In this document: piece after piece, positions 9,336-18,752 of the stretch
How positions within the stretch are numbered: the stretch's first letter is position 1
Layout of the letters: each line of letters opens with the position of its first letter
The notes under the pieces: model-generated
Told to the model about the DNA's origin: nothing
Seen by the model: only the letters and a program-made list of their open reading frames with translations
The model's database searches: none
Source: JAGIBJ01 sp032119795
GTDB lineage: Bacteria; Actinomycetota; Thermoleophilia; Solirubrobacterales; Solirubrobacteraceae
Assembly (NCBI GenBank): GCA_032119795.1
Contig: JAUMFO010000004.1
Coordinates: forward strand, 394,288-458,287
Reading direction: 5' to 3'
DNA: 64,000 bases
Made by a program: the position numbers and the translations under genes

Positions 9336-9486
9336 CCACGGAGTATCGCTCGGGCGAGCCGCGGTGCGGCCACTTGGTCTCTGAAACTGCCTTAGCAAGG
9401 CCATTTGAGAGGCCAAGTGGGCGGCAAGGCTGGCGATCCGCCGACTTGTCTGGACAGACGTCCAGGCCATGCGGTTGACTGGCGAC

Positions 9487-10155
9487 ATGCCCCACGCCGC
9501 CCTCTCCGCCGCTCGCCGGTCGCTCGTCGACGCTGGCGCCCGGCTCGTGGACCGCGGCCTCGTGCTCGGCTCGTCCGGCAACCTCAGCGTGCGCGTCGGC
9601 GACCAGGTGCTCGCCACCCCGACCGGCGTCGCCCTCGACGCGCTCACCGCCGAGTCGCTGCCGCTGCTGACGCTCGACGGCGACCAGATCGACGGCCCGC
9701 TCGCCGCGACCTCCGAGGTGTCGCTGCACCTGGCGATCTACCGGGCCACGGGCGCGGGGGCGGTCGTCCACACCCACGCGCCCTACGCCACAGCCCTGGC
9801 CTGCGTCCTCGACGAGCTGCCGCTCGTGCACTACGAGATGCTCCTGCTTGGCGGCGCGATCCGCGTCGCGCCCTTTGCGGCGTTCGGCACCGATGCACTG
9901 GCCGCGCTGGCGTTGGAAGCCCTCGACGGCAAATCCGCGGCGCTGCTGGCCAACCACGGCACCGTCGCCCACGGCGCCGATCTGGCCGCCGCGATGAAGG
10001 CCACCGAGCTACTGGAGTGGAGCGCCACCGTCTACACGCGGGCGGCAGCCGTCGGCACGCCGCGCGCCCTCACGCCCGAGCAGGCCGAGGCGACGATCGC
10101 CTCCGCGCTGCAACGCCGCTACGGCCAGCCCCAGCCGGCGCAGGCCGAGCTGTGA
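9487..10155 (+). CDS. Class II aldolase/adducin family protein
   Basis: The protein has 222 residues, the usual size for fuculose-1-phosphate aldolase-like enzymes. LVLGSSGNLSVR gives the glycine-rich phosphate-binding loop. The zinc site is suggested by HTHAPYA near residue 90 and the later LLANHGTVAHG. Family members split sugar phosphates to DHAP plus an aldehyde, or act as epimerases. A sugar kinase follows 45 bp downstream, so kinase then aldolase in one sugar-catabolic unit is likely. An in-frame ATG at 9469 is an alternative start. Confidence 0.88.
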   Translation: MPHAALSAARRSLVDAGARLVDRGLVLGSSGNLSVRVGDQVLATPTGVALDALTAESLPLLTLDGDQIDGPLAATSEVSLHLAIYRATGAGAVVHTHAPYATALACVLDELPLVHYEMLLLGGAIRVAPFAAFGTDALAALALEALDGKSAALLANHGTVAHGADLAAAMKATELLEWSATVYTRAAAVGTPRALTPEQAEATIASALQRRYGQPQPAQAEL

Positions 10156-10200
10156 ACCCCGCACCAGCCACCTTCCCTCCGCACCAACCGGGAGCCAGCC

Positions 10201-11130
10201 ATGACCGCTGAACCCATGCGCGTCGTCTGCCTCGGCGCGCACGTCCTCGACGTCCTCGCCCGGCCCGTCACCGAGATCCCCGAGGGCCAGGGCGCGGCGC
10301 TCGTCGACGAGATTGTCGTCTCGGCAGCCGGCACGGCTGGTGGCACCGCAATCGTCCTTGCCAAGCTCGGGGCCCACGTCTGGACGGCTGGCGCCGTCGG
10401 CGACGACGCCAGCGGCCGGATGCTCCGCATGCTCTTGGAGGACCCCGGCGTCGACACGTCGCTGCTGCTCACCAGCCCGGACTTTGCGACATCGGCGACG
10501 GTGTTGCCGATCCGGCCCGACGGGTCGCGGCCGGCGCTGCACCACGTCGGTGCCAACGGCGGCATCGACGTGTCGGCGATCGACTGGTCGGTGCTGGAGC
10601 AGGCCACGCACCTGCACTTCGGCGCGCCCGAGATGATCGGCGGCGACCGCGCCGCCGCCGTGGCCAAGCAGGCCAAGGACCTGGGGCTGACGATCTCCGC
10701 CGATCTCCTCGCCCCGACGAGCCCCGGCCTGCTCGACTGGATCGAGGCGCTGCTGCCGCACCTCGATCACCTGCTGCCCAACGACGAGCAGGTCCTCGGC
10801 CTTACGGGTGAGACCGATCTCGAGCGTGGCCTGCGGGCACTGCAAGCCCGAGGCGTGCCGACGGTCGTGGCGACCCGCGGCGCCGAGGGCGCCATCGGGG
10901 TGACGGGCGGCGAGCGCTTCGAGGTGCCTGCCTACCCCGTTGAGGTCGTCGACACCACCGGCTGCGGCGACGCCTTCTCCGCCGGCTACCTGCGCGGCCT
11001 CTCGCTCGGCCTGCTCCCGGCGGAGGCGGCGCGCCTGGGCTGCGCGGTGGCCGGCCTCAACGCCGAGCGCCTCGGTACGGGCCTGGCCGACATCTCCCTG
11101 GAGCGGGCGACGGCGCTGACGGCCGCCTAG
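10201..11130 (+). CDS. PfkB/ribokinase-family carbohydrate kinase
   Basis: The 309-residue kinase carries the PfkB C-terminal signature DTTGCGDAFSAG near residue 251, with the catalytic Asp in GCGD. An N-terminal GTAGGTAIVLAKLGAHV matches the substrate/glycine region. It would phosphorylate a ketose, deoxy-sugar or nucleoside. The adjacent class II aldolase upstream suggests a sugar that is phosphorylated and then cleaved. The exact substrate cannot be read. Confidence 0.88.
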   Translation: MTAEPMRVVCLGAHVLDVLARPVTEIPEGQGAALVDEIVVSAAGTAGGTAIVLAKLGAHVWTAGAVGDDASGRMLRMLLEDPGVDTSLLLTSPDFATSATVLPIRPDGSRPALHHVGANGGIDVSAIDWSVLEQATHLHFGAPEMIGGDRAAAVAKQAKDLGLTISADLLAPTSPGLLDWIEALLPHLDHLLPNDEQVLGLTGETDLERGLRALQARGVPTVVATRGAEGAIGVTGGERFEVPAYPVEVVDTTGCGDAFSAGYLRGLSLGLLPAEAARLGCAVAGLNAERLGTGLADISLERATALTAA

Positions 11131-11292
11131 CCAGGCTCGGGCCCGGGCGATCCGCGCGCAAATGGCCGCCCGGCAACACCCACGGCCACTCAGCTGGCCT
11201 ATCCTCAGCGGCGTGGCAGGCGTGTGCGCGCCGTCACGGATTCTTCACCGGGTCGCCTCGCGCGGCCTCCCACACCTCAGGAGCACCACCGG

Positions 11293-12438
11293 ATGATCGA
11301 CTTCACGCTCACCGACGACCAACTCGCGATCCGCGCGCAGGCCCGCGAGTTCGCCGAGAAGGAGATCCGCCCGATCGCGTGGGAGTGCGACGAGACGAGC
11401 ACCATGCCGCTGGACGTGATGAAGAAGGCCTGGGAGATCGGCCTGATGAACACGCACGTGCCTGAGCGCTTCGGCGGCCTGGCAATCGACTTCCTCACCG
11501 GCACGATCCTCGAAGAGGAACTCGCCTGGGGCTGCTCGGGCATCGCGACGTCGATCAACTGCAACGGCCTCGCGACGATCCCCGTGCAGCTCGCGGGCCA
11601 GGAGGAGGTGCAGAAGGAACTCTTCGAGCACCTCACCTCCGAGTTCGTTCTCGCCTCCTTCGGCCTCACCGAGCCGGGCGCCGGGTCCGACGTGGCCAGC
11701 ATGCGCACGAGCGCCAAGAAGGTCGGAGACAAGTACGTCATCAATGGCTCCAAGTGCTTCATCACCAACGCCGGCTACTCCGAGTACTTCACCGTCTTCG
11801 CCAAAACCGATCCCGACGCCGGCCACCGCGGCGTCTCCGCCTTCCTCGTGAAGAAGGACGACTCGATCACGATCGACAAGAAGGAAGACAAGATGGGTCA
11901 GCGTGCCTCCAACACGGGCACCGTCACCTTCAACGACACCGAGGTCGACGCCAAGTACCTGCTCGGCCAGGAGAACGGCGGCTTCAAAGTCGCGATGGGC
12001 ACCCTCGACCGCACGCGCCCCGGCGTCGCTGCGATGGCCACTGGCATCAGCCAGGCCGCGTTCGACATGGCCAAGGCCTACTCCCTGGAGCGCATCCAGT
12101 TCGGCGTCCCGATCGCCATGCACCAGGCGATCCAGTTCCTCCTGGCAGACATGGCAACGAAGATCGAGGCCTCGCGCCTGCTCACGTGGCAGTCCGCCAA
12201 GGTCCTCGACGACGGCAAGCGCAACTCGCTCGTGAGCTCCCACGCCAAGCGCTTCGCCTCCGACTCCGCGATGGAGATCACCACCGACGCCGTCCAGGTG
12301 CACGGCGGCTACGGCTACATCAAGGAGTACAAGGTGGAAAAGTTCATGCGCGACGCCAAGCTCATGCAGCTCTACGAGGGCACGTCGCAGATCCAGCGCA
12401 TGGTCATCGCCAAGGACATCCTGCTCGGCCGCGGCTGA
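11293..12438 (+). CDS. Acyl-CoA dehydrogenase
   Basis: This is a 381-residue FAD enzyme of normal family length. FGLTEPGAGSDVA (residues ~124-136) and ITNAGYSEYFTVFAKT are the FAD/substrate signatures. The catalytic Glu is in LYEGTSQIQ close to the C-terminus. It oxidises acyl-CoA to enoyl-CoA with ETF as acceptor. The ATG at 11293 follows AGGAG at 11279-11283, so a 23-codon upstream extension was rejected. The gene stands alone, about 7 kb from the FadN-like gene. Both are followed by the same hairpin family. Confidence 0.93.
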   Translation: MIDFTLTDDQLAIRAQAREFAEKEIRPIAWECDETSTMPLDVMKKAWEIGLMNTHVPERFGGLAIDFLTGTILEEELAWGCSGIATSINCNGLATIPVQLAGQEEVQKELFEHLTSEFVLASFGLTEPGAGSDVASMRTSAKKVGDKYVINGSKCFITNAGYSEYFTVFAKTDPDAGHRGVSAFLVKKDDSITIDKKEDKMGQRASNTGTVTFNDTEVDAKYLLGQENGGFKVAMGTLDRTRPGVAAMATGISQAAFDMAKAYSLERIQFGVPIAMHQAIQFLLADMATKIEASRLLTWQSAKVLDDGKRNSLVSSHAKRFASDSAMEITTDAVQVHGGYGYIKEYKVEKFMRDAKLMQLYEGTSQIQRMVIAKDILLGRG

Positions 12439-12463
12439 TCGGCGGCGGGGGTCGGGCGGCTTG

Positions 12464-12564
12464 GGGCTCGGGGCGGGGGCGCGCCCGTTCGGCCCACTCC
12501 CTTTGGTCGCTGGCGCTCCCTCCGGTCGCAACGGTCCGCCCGGGCGCGCCCCCGCCCCGAGCCC
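12464..12564 (+). repeat. Long hairpin, family 4 copy 1 (24-bp perfect stem, conserved 53-nt loop)
   Basis: Arms at 12464-12487 and 12541-12564 are exact reverse complements (24 bp). The loop at 12488-12540 starts TTCGG and ends GTCCGCC. It shares its core (TCGCTGGCGCTC, CTCCGGT) with the loop of the copy at 21658-21751, whose outer arms are different in sequence. It starts 25 nt after the acyl-CoA dehydrogenase stop, so a terminator or structured 3' UTR is likely. Confidence 0.7.
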
Positions 12565-12746
12565 GGTCGACTCCCATTCCCTCGGTGCCGATCATCCGCC
12601 GCCTTCGGCGGATGCGCTTGGCGATGGCCATGCGCTGGATCGTTGGTCGTGGTCTCGTGCGCTGCGTGAGCTCGGGCGGGGCCTCCGGCGGTCATCGCTC
12701 GGTGGCGTCCCGCGCAGGGCGTTCTCACTCGAAGCCTCGGGGGGCT

Positions 12747-12909
12747 GGTCGAGATCAAGGACGTTTTACGGCCTCCATTTCGACCGGCTCGCGAGCGCCG
12801 ACGGGGCTGGTCGAGGTCAAGGACGTTTTACGGCCTCCATTTCGACCGGCTCGCGAGCGCCGACGGGGCTGGTCGAGATCAAGGACGTTTTACGGCCTCC
12901 ATTTCGACC
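12747..12909 (+). repeat. Family 1 quasi-palindrome array, three 39-bp copies, 62-bp period
   Basis: Three near-identical 39-bp units lie at 12747-12785, 12809-12847 and 12871-12909. They are separated by identical 23-bp spacers. Each starts GGTCGA, ends TCGACC and folds on itself around a TTTTA loop. A G·T pair (positions 7 and 33) suggests that the + strand RNA is the folded form. Two more copies in the opposite orientation lie at 39.7 kb. No gene covers this stretch. Confidence 0.85.
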
Positions 12910-12912
12910 GGC

Positions 12913-13199
12913 CCCGCGCGCCCGCTGGCCCCGCAGCGCGCGCAGTCCTGCTGCCGCCAACCCGCGCTGGTCACGAACCCGCCCGCCCTCGGTGCGGCGG
13001 TGCCCCCAGATCCCGCCAGCGATCGCCCCATCCGCTGCCGCCAGCCAGCGCAGTCGCCGCCGCGGCCTCCGAGTCCCGCCGCCTGCCAGCGCAGTCGCCG
13101 CTCCAGCCATCAAGTCCCGCCGTCGCCTGCCAGCACGGTCGCCGCTCAGGCGCACCCGCGACTAGCGCCTCCGCGGGGCCCCGCGGCTAGCCTGGGCTG
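12913..13199. other. Gene-free stretch with degenerate GC repeats
   Basis: No credible coding region. It holds imperfect repeats of CAGCGCAGTCGCCGC between about 13033 and 13135. A 21-bp segment at 13001-13021 (TGCCCCCAGATCC...) recurs at 39.5-39.95 kb. A perfect 16-bp palindrome CCGCGGGGCCCCGCGG at 13171-13186 ends 13 bp before the next start codon. Confidence 0.55.
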
Positions 13200-13634
13200 A
13201 TGCTCTCGATGCGATCGTCCGTCGCAGTGCTCCTGCTGCTTGCTGCCCCGCTGGGGCTCGTCGCTGGCTGCGGTGGCTCGGATCTGCAGCGCCAGGCGAT
13301 CGAGGCCAACGATGCCGTCGACACCACGGCGGAGGCGGCCAAGGCGGCGGCGCAGCAGAAGCTGGCCGAGGAGAACGCTGCGTTGGCGGAGCAAGACGCC
13401 AAGGACCGCAAGGGCCTCGCAAAGGACGTCGTCACGGCGGTGGGTGGCAGCGCCGAGGAGGCGCAACGCAACGCCGAGCAGCGCGCGGCCGATGCCGAGA
13501 AGGCGGCCAAGGACGCGGCCGCCGGCGTGTTCGGCGACGCCCAAGACGAGGTCGACAAGGTCCGTCAGGAGGCCGAAGACGCCATCGACGAGGCTCGCGG
13601 CGACATCGAAGAGGCCGTCGCGCCCACGCCCTAA
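13200..13634 (+). CDS. Small coiled-coil lipoprotein, unknown
   Basis: The protein has 144 residues. A signal with lipobox LVAGC places the lipidated Cys at about residue 24. The mature part is almost entirely helical, rich in Ala, Glu, Lys and Gln (AAKAAAQQKLAEENAAL), like an apolipoprotein or Lpp-type coiled coil. It could be a periplasmic spacer or surface lipoprotein. An in-frame ATG at 13209 is an alternative start. Confidence 0.72.
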   Translation: MLSMRSSVAVLLLLAAPLGLVAGCGGSDLQRQAIEANDAVDTTAEAAKAAAQQKLAEENAALAEQDAKDRKGLAKDVVTAVGGSAEEAQRNAEQRAADAEKAAKDAAAGVFGDAQDEVDKVRQEAEDAIDEARGDIEEAVAPTP

Positions 13635-13679
13635 CCCCGGTGCCGCACCTCGCTGCGTCGTCCCCGTAGAGGCCTCAGC

Positions 13680-15485
13680 TCAGCCGAACGTGAACGCGTA
13701 GACGCGAACACCCGGCTCCGGCCGAATCTCCAGTCGGCCCGTGCCAACCGCCGGCAGGTCGACGAGCGTGTAGAGCCGCTGCGTTCCAACCGCGACCGAG
13801 CCCTCGCGCACGTCGCGGCCGGCGCCGCTTCCCGCAGTGAGCGGCTGCCCGTTCAGCGTCACCGCAGCGCGGCCCGGCTTGCCGCCCGCGGTCGTCATCA
13901 CCAGGTACACGCGCCGGGCCCGGAACTGGAGCGCCAGCGCCGCATCCTGGCCAGCAACCGCGTACTCGGGTCGCACGTCCCAGCCGCCACCGAACGCCAA
14001 CCAGCTCTCCGGAATCGAGCCTGGGAGTGCCGGGAACGTCTGCGGTCCGGGGGCCAACCGCTCCGCGTCGCCGACCACCCGCGTCGCACGCTGAGCGCCC
14101 AGGTAGCTCTCGGGCGTCAGGACGCCGCCCGACGCGCTCGGCACATCCGGATCGGCTGGCTCGCCAAGGTCGCCGGCGCCCGCGTCACGCAGCAGCGCTC
14201 GGATCGCCGCCTCCTTTGCCGAGCCGCCGCCCTCACCCGCGCGCCGGTACCGGAGCCGGCCGTTGGCGTCGATGAGGTAGCTGGCCGGCCAGTAGAGGTT
14301 GTTGTAGTTCTCCCAGGTCTTGAACGCGTTGTCCTGCGCCACCGGATACCTCAGCCCCTGGGTACGCACCGCCTGCTCCACGTTCTCGGCTCTGCGCTCA
14401 AACGCGAACTCGGGGCTGTGGACGCCGACGATCACCAGCCCATGACGGCGGTACTTGGCGTCGAGCGCCCGCAGCTCGGGGAACGTGCGGATGCAGTTGA
14501 TGCAGGAGTACGTCCAGAAGTCGACGAGCACCACCTTGCCGCGCAGCTCGGCCAGCGTCAGTGCCCTACCGCCAGCCGTGTTGAACCACCGCTGCGTGCC
14601 CACGAACTCCTTGCCAGCGCCGAGATCCGGGAGTTGGCTTGCCCGCTCCACGGGGCCGGCGAGCTGGCCGGTCGTCGGGACGTGGTCGACCTGCGTGCCA
14701 CGCAGCGCCGTGAGTTTGCCCTCGGTGGCCCGGCGCTCCAGCGCGCCCGTCGGGTTGACCACCGCGGCCGGCAGCGTATTGGCGATCTCCTGCTGAAAGC
14801 GCAGGTCGAGCTCTCCCACCATCGCCAGGCCGAGCACCACCATCACGAGGCCCATCGCCTGTTGGAACCGGCCCGAGCGCTGGGCCAGGGGCCGCGCCAG
14901 GCGCCGACCGCCGCGCATGATCGCGTAGAGCACGATCCCCGTCCCGGCGCCGTAGGCCAGGGCGACGGCAACGCGCTCGACCGTGAGCGACTGCGCCGCC
15001 GACGTCGTGATGACGCCCGCGAGGATCGGCCCGGCGCACGGCGCGTAGACGACGCCGAGCGCCAGCCCGATCACGAAGCCACTTCCTAGCCCGGATGGCC
15101 GGAGTGCTCCGTCGGGGCCGCTTCCTTCGTCGCCGTTGCCGACGCCGCCAACGCGCGGCACCGGCATGCGCGCCGTCAGCCGGCTCACGGCGCCCTCCAC
15201 CCGCGCCGACCACGACGGCACCACCAGCACGATCCCGAAGCCGATCAGCGTGGCGACGGCGAGCTGGCGCACCAACGCGTCCGGCAGGCCAAGCGCGTCG
15301 ATCGCGTAGACGAGCAGTACCGTCGCCGCGGTGAACGAGGCCGTGAGCCCAAGGACGATCCCGAGCGGCCGACGCCGCCCGCCCGTCGCCGCGGCGGACA
15401 GCGCGATCGGCAGGACCGGCAGGATGCACGGCGAGAGGGCGGTCGCGGCTCCAGCCAAGAGCGCGAAGACGACGAGCAACGCCAC
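13680..15485 (-). CDS. dipZ: DipZ-type cytochrome c biogenesis/thioredoxin fusion protein
   Basis: This 601-residue protein has three parts. Residues 1-235 are a CcdA-like membrane domain with the redox cysteines C20 (ALSPCILP) and C150 (YAPCAGP). Residues ~300-420 are a TlpA/thioredoxin domain with a CINC active site at 328-331 in VDFWTYSCINCIRTFPEL. The last ~130 residues are a beta-rich domain like the sugar-binding-type C-terminus of mycobacterial DipZ. It passes electrons from cytoplasmic thioredoxin to extracytoplasmic disulfides. It is divergent from the response regulator gene. Confidence 0.9.
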   Translation of the reverse strand: MALLVVFALLAGAATALSPCILPVLPIALSAAATGGRRRPLGIVLGLTASFTAATVLLVYAIDALGLPDALVRQLAVATLIGFGIVLVVPSWSARVEGAVSRLTARMPVPRVGGVGNGDEGSGPDGALRPSGLGSGFVIGLALGVVYAPCAGPILAGVITTSAAQSLTVERVAVALAYGAGTGIVLYAIMRGGRRLARPLAQRSGRFQQAMGLVMVVLGLAMVGELDLRFQQEIANTLPAAVVNPTGALERRATEGKLTALRGTQVDHVPTTGQLAGPVERASQLPDLGAGKEFVGTQRWFNTAGGRALTLAELRGKVVLVDFWTYSCINCIRTFPELRALDAKYRRHGLVIVGVHSPEFAFERRAENVEQAVRTQGLRYPVAQDNAFKTWENYNNLYWPASYLIDANGRLRYRRAGEGGGSAKEAAIRALLRDAGAGDLGEPADPDVPSASGGVLTPESYLGAQRATRVVGDAERLAPGPQTFPALPGSIPESWLAFGGGWDVRPEYAVAGQDAALALQFRARRVYLVMTTAGGKPGRAAVTLNGQPLTAGSGAGRDVREGSVAVGTQRLYTLVDLPAVGTGRLEIRPEPGVRVYAFTFG

Positions 15486-15571
15486 ACGCCGCAGTCTCGA
15501 CGAGCGTCCAGCCGTTACGCCATAGACGCCGGGATAACCCCAGGGAGTAGTCCCGCCGGGTCGCAGAACCG

Positions 15572-15626
15572 TATGAGTTCATAACTTTGGCGCGCATGCG
15601 CCAACTTCTTTCTACCGCCGTAAGAA

Positions 15627-15639
<13 letters not shown>
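15572..15639. promoter_or_regulatory. Cluster of inverted repeats in the dipZ/response-regulator divergent region
   Basis: Three inverted repeats lie in 68 bp: TATGA-GT-TCATA (15572-15583), TTGGCGC-N4-GCGCCAA (15587-15604) and CCGTAAG-N8-CTTACGG (15618-15639). The last overlaps the ATG at 15627. They look like regulator-binding sites for the divergent promoters, perhaps autoregulation by the downstream OmpR-type regulator. This is inference. Confidence 0.45.
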
Positions 15640-16408
<769 letters not shown>

Positions 16409-16412
<4 letters not shown>

Positions 16413-17671
16413 CCGCCGTCCCGATGGAGACGGCGGCTGCGGGCGAGCGCCGTTCGCTCCTGATCTCCGGCGGGATCTTCAGCCTCGGCATCGCCGTCGC
16501 GATGCTGCTCGTGTGGACCCAGCTCGGTGAGCAGTGGCTCTACACCTACTGGATTGCGATCTGCGTCGGCCCGGCCTCGCTGATCGCGCTCGTGGTGGCC
16601 CATCTCGTGCGCCGCGACCCGAGCCGGATGCGATCGCTCTCGCAGCGGTTCGCCCTCACCACGCTGCTCACGCTCGGGCCGATTGCGTTCGCCAGCTATG
16701 CCGCGGTCAATCAGATGTTCATCAACCAGCAGGACATCACCGTCCTGACGGCCGTCCTCGTGATGGCGCTGCTCGTCGGCGCGCGGATCTCCTATGTCCT
16801 CTCGTTCGAGGTCCGACGCAACGTCGACGTGCTCCGCGAAGGCCTGGCGAGTGTCGCCACCGGCAAACGCGACGTGCTCTTCCCGGTCGACTCGCGCGAC
16901 GAGCTTGGCACCCTGGCTGCGCAGGCTCGCGAGACCGTCGCGATGCTCAGCGAGGAGGAGCGTCGTCGCGACGAAGCTGAGCGGATGCGCCGCGAGACGA
17001 TCGCGTCGATCAGCCACGATCTGCGCACGCCGATCACGTCGCTGCGGCTGCTGGCCGAGGCGATCGAGGACGATCTCGTCGACGAGGAGACCGTCAAGCG
17101 CTACGCCGCGTCGATGCGCACCAACGTCGAGGTCCTGGGCGCGCTCATCGACGACCTCTTCGAACTCGCCCGCATCGAGGCCGGCGCGCTCACGTGGTCG
17201 ATGGAGCAGCTGGAACTCGGCGAGATCGTCGAAGAGGTGATCGGCACCCTCGAGGTCGAGGCACACCAGCGCGGCATCCGGATCGACGCCCACACGGGAG
17301 AGAAGACGATCATCGTCGGCGACCAGGCCCGCCTGCGCCGCGTGATGCTCAACCTCCTGCAGAACGCCGTCCGCCACACCCCGGAGGACGGCAGCGTGAC
17401 CGTGAAGATCGAGCGCGCCGGCGACGGCTACGAGGTCGAGGTCGCCGACTCCGGTGAGGGCGTGAACCCCGAGGATCGCGAACGCATCTTCGAGCCGTTC
17501 TACCGGGGTGGCAGCGAGGCCGCGCGGACGCGCCCCGGCACCGGCCTTGGGCTTGCCATTGCCCGCGCGGTCGTCGAGGCCCACGGCGGCAAGATCTGGC
17601 TCGCGGACTCCGACGCTGGCAGCCGCTTCCGGTTTAGCTTGGCGCCCGACGGCGCCTCGGCCGCCGCTTAG
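16409..17671 (+). CDS. Sensor histidine kinase
   Basis: This 420-residue kinase has several membrane helices between residues ~16 and 135. A HAMP-like segment follows at ~137-190. HisKA carries the phospho-acceptor H203 (ISHDLRTPIT). HATPase boxes are N (NLLQNAVRHT), G1 (DSGEGV), F (IFEPFYRG) and G2 (GTGLGLAIARAV). It has no large extracellular sensor domain, so it may sense membrane or internal cues. The start at 16409 (ATGA overlap with the regulator) was chosen over a longer frame. Its stop overlaps the stop of the convergent DUF6629-like gene. Confidence 0.93.
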
Positions 17672-18360
17672 TTCGCCGTCACGAGGACGGCGTCGGGCGA
17701 GTCGTCGGGCTGCGGCGGTGCCGGGTCGTCGCGGCGCTCAGCGCGGAAGTGGAGCAGCAACAGCACGCTCGCGAACGCCGCGTACACGCACCAGACCGAC
17801 GTGACGGCCTCGTATCGCACGAGCGCGGCGAGGCTGAGCCCGATCACGTTGGCGACGCCGAACGCGAAGAGGTAGCGGCCGGTCGACAGCAGAATCGCGC
17901 CGCACGTGGCGAAGATGTAGCTCGAGGTAATCCACGGCCCGATGTGAATGTCGGACTGGTAGACCATCGCGTTGTCGGCCGCGTGGGCGCCCACGTCGTG
18001 CGTGAGCAGCGACCAGGTAAACCACGCCGCGGTGGCCAGGCCCGCAGCGATCGTCAGCAGCATCAGTTGGCGGCGGCGAGGGTCGCGCTCCACCAGCCAC
18101 GCGGCCACGGGGACCATCGCGGGGAGGAGCACCTGCGCGATCACGAGGTAGATCACGATCGCCGCCTCAAAGGCACGCTCGGACACGCGCCCGTCGACGC
18201 CCAGCCAGACGACCGACTCGATCAGCTGGTGCGAGGCGAAGATCAGCGGGAGCGACGCCAGTGGCCACTCACGCGGCGAACGGGTGGCGCGGAGCGTCGC
18301 GACGCCCAGCGGAAGCAGGACGGCGCCAGCGACGAGATCGGCTTCGAAGGAGAAACACAT
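17668..18360 (-). CDS. DUF6629-like integral membrane protein, copy 1
   Basis: This 230-residue protein begins MCFSFEADL, the hallmark start of this small family. It has about seven membrane helices and a charged 30-residue tail. Conserved-looking residues shared with the copy at 18753 include ASHQLIE/AAHQFTE near residue 42, and TSVWCVYAAF/TSVWCAYSAF near 187. Function is unknown. A tract of nine G's lies just upstream of the start (18362-18370). Its stop overlaps that of the histidine kinase. Confidence 0.75.
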   Translation of the reverse strand: MCFSFEADLVAGAVLLPLGVATLRATRSPREWPLASLPLIFASHQLIESVVWLGVDGRVSERAFEAAIVIYLVIAQVLLPAMVPVAAWLVERDPRRRQLMLLTIAAGLATAAWFTWSLLTHDVGAHAADNAMVYQSDIHIGPWITSSYIFATCGAILLSTGRYLFAFGVANVIGLSLAALVRYEAVTSVWCVYAAFASVLLLLHFRAERRDDPAPPQPDDSPDAVLVTAN

Positions 18361-18456
18361 AGGGGGGGGGAGGCACCGCTTCGATGAAGCACGCGCGGCG
18401 CGCAGCCTAGTGGGCTGCGCCGTCGACGGCGGCCAGCCGGTGGACGCGTGCTCGGC

Positions 18457-18672
18457 TCAGCCTTTGCGCCCCACGACGAGGTAGGCGATCGGGCCGGCGA
18501 AGTTGATGAACGACGCCGCACGCCAAAGTCGCTTGGTGCCGCGGATCTGGGCGTCGTCGCGGCGCCCGAGATCAAGGAGCGCCCACAGCTGGAGGGCGAG
18601 CTGGAGCGCTCCGCCGATCGCAACCAGGCGCTGCTGGGTGGGGGTGAGCTCGCTGAACTTGCGTTTGACCAT
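18457..18672 (-). CDS. Small PLDc_N-like membrane protein
   Basis: The peptide has 71 residues with two hydrophobic segments (LVAIGGALQLALQLWALLDL and FINFAGPIAYLVVG) around a charged RRDDAQIRGTKRLW loop. This resembles the phospholipase D N-terminal two-helix domain seen as stand-alone small proteins in actinobacteria. It lies between the two DUF6629-like genes on the same strand. The ATG at 18672 gives the compact domain; longer in-frame translation upstream looks non-protein. Confidence 0.65.
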   Translation of the reverse strand: MVKRKFSELTPTQQRLVAIGGALQLALQLWALLDLGRRDDAQIRGTKRLWRAASFINFAGPIAYLVVGRKG

Positions 18673-18752
18673 GGGGCCAGTACACCAGGCCTGCGGTGCT
18701 AGGGGCTGAGGAAAACCCGCGCTCCTGCGGTGGCGGAGGGCGGACTTGGCCG

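Noticed and set aside
12747..12909. Regular repeats with equal spacers resembling a small CRISPR array
   Set aside because: The spacers are identical to each other, the repeats are themselves long palindromes, only three copies occur, and no cas genes are present.
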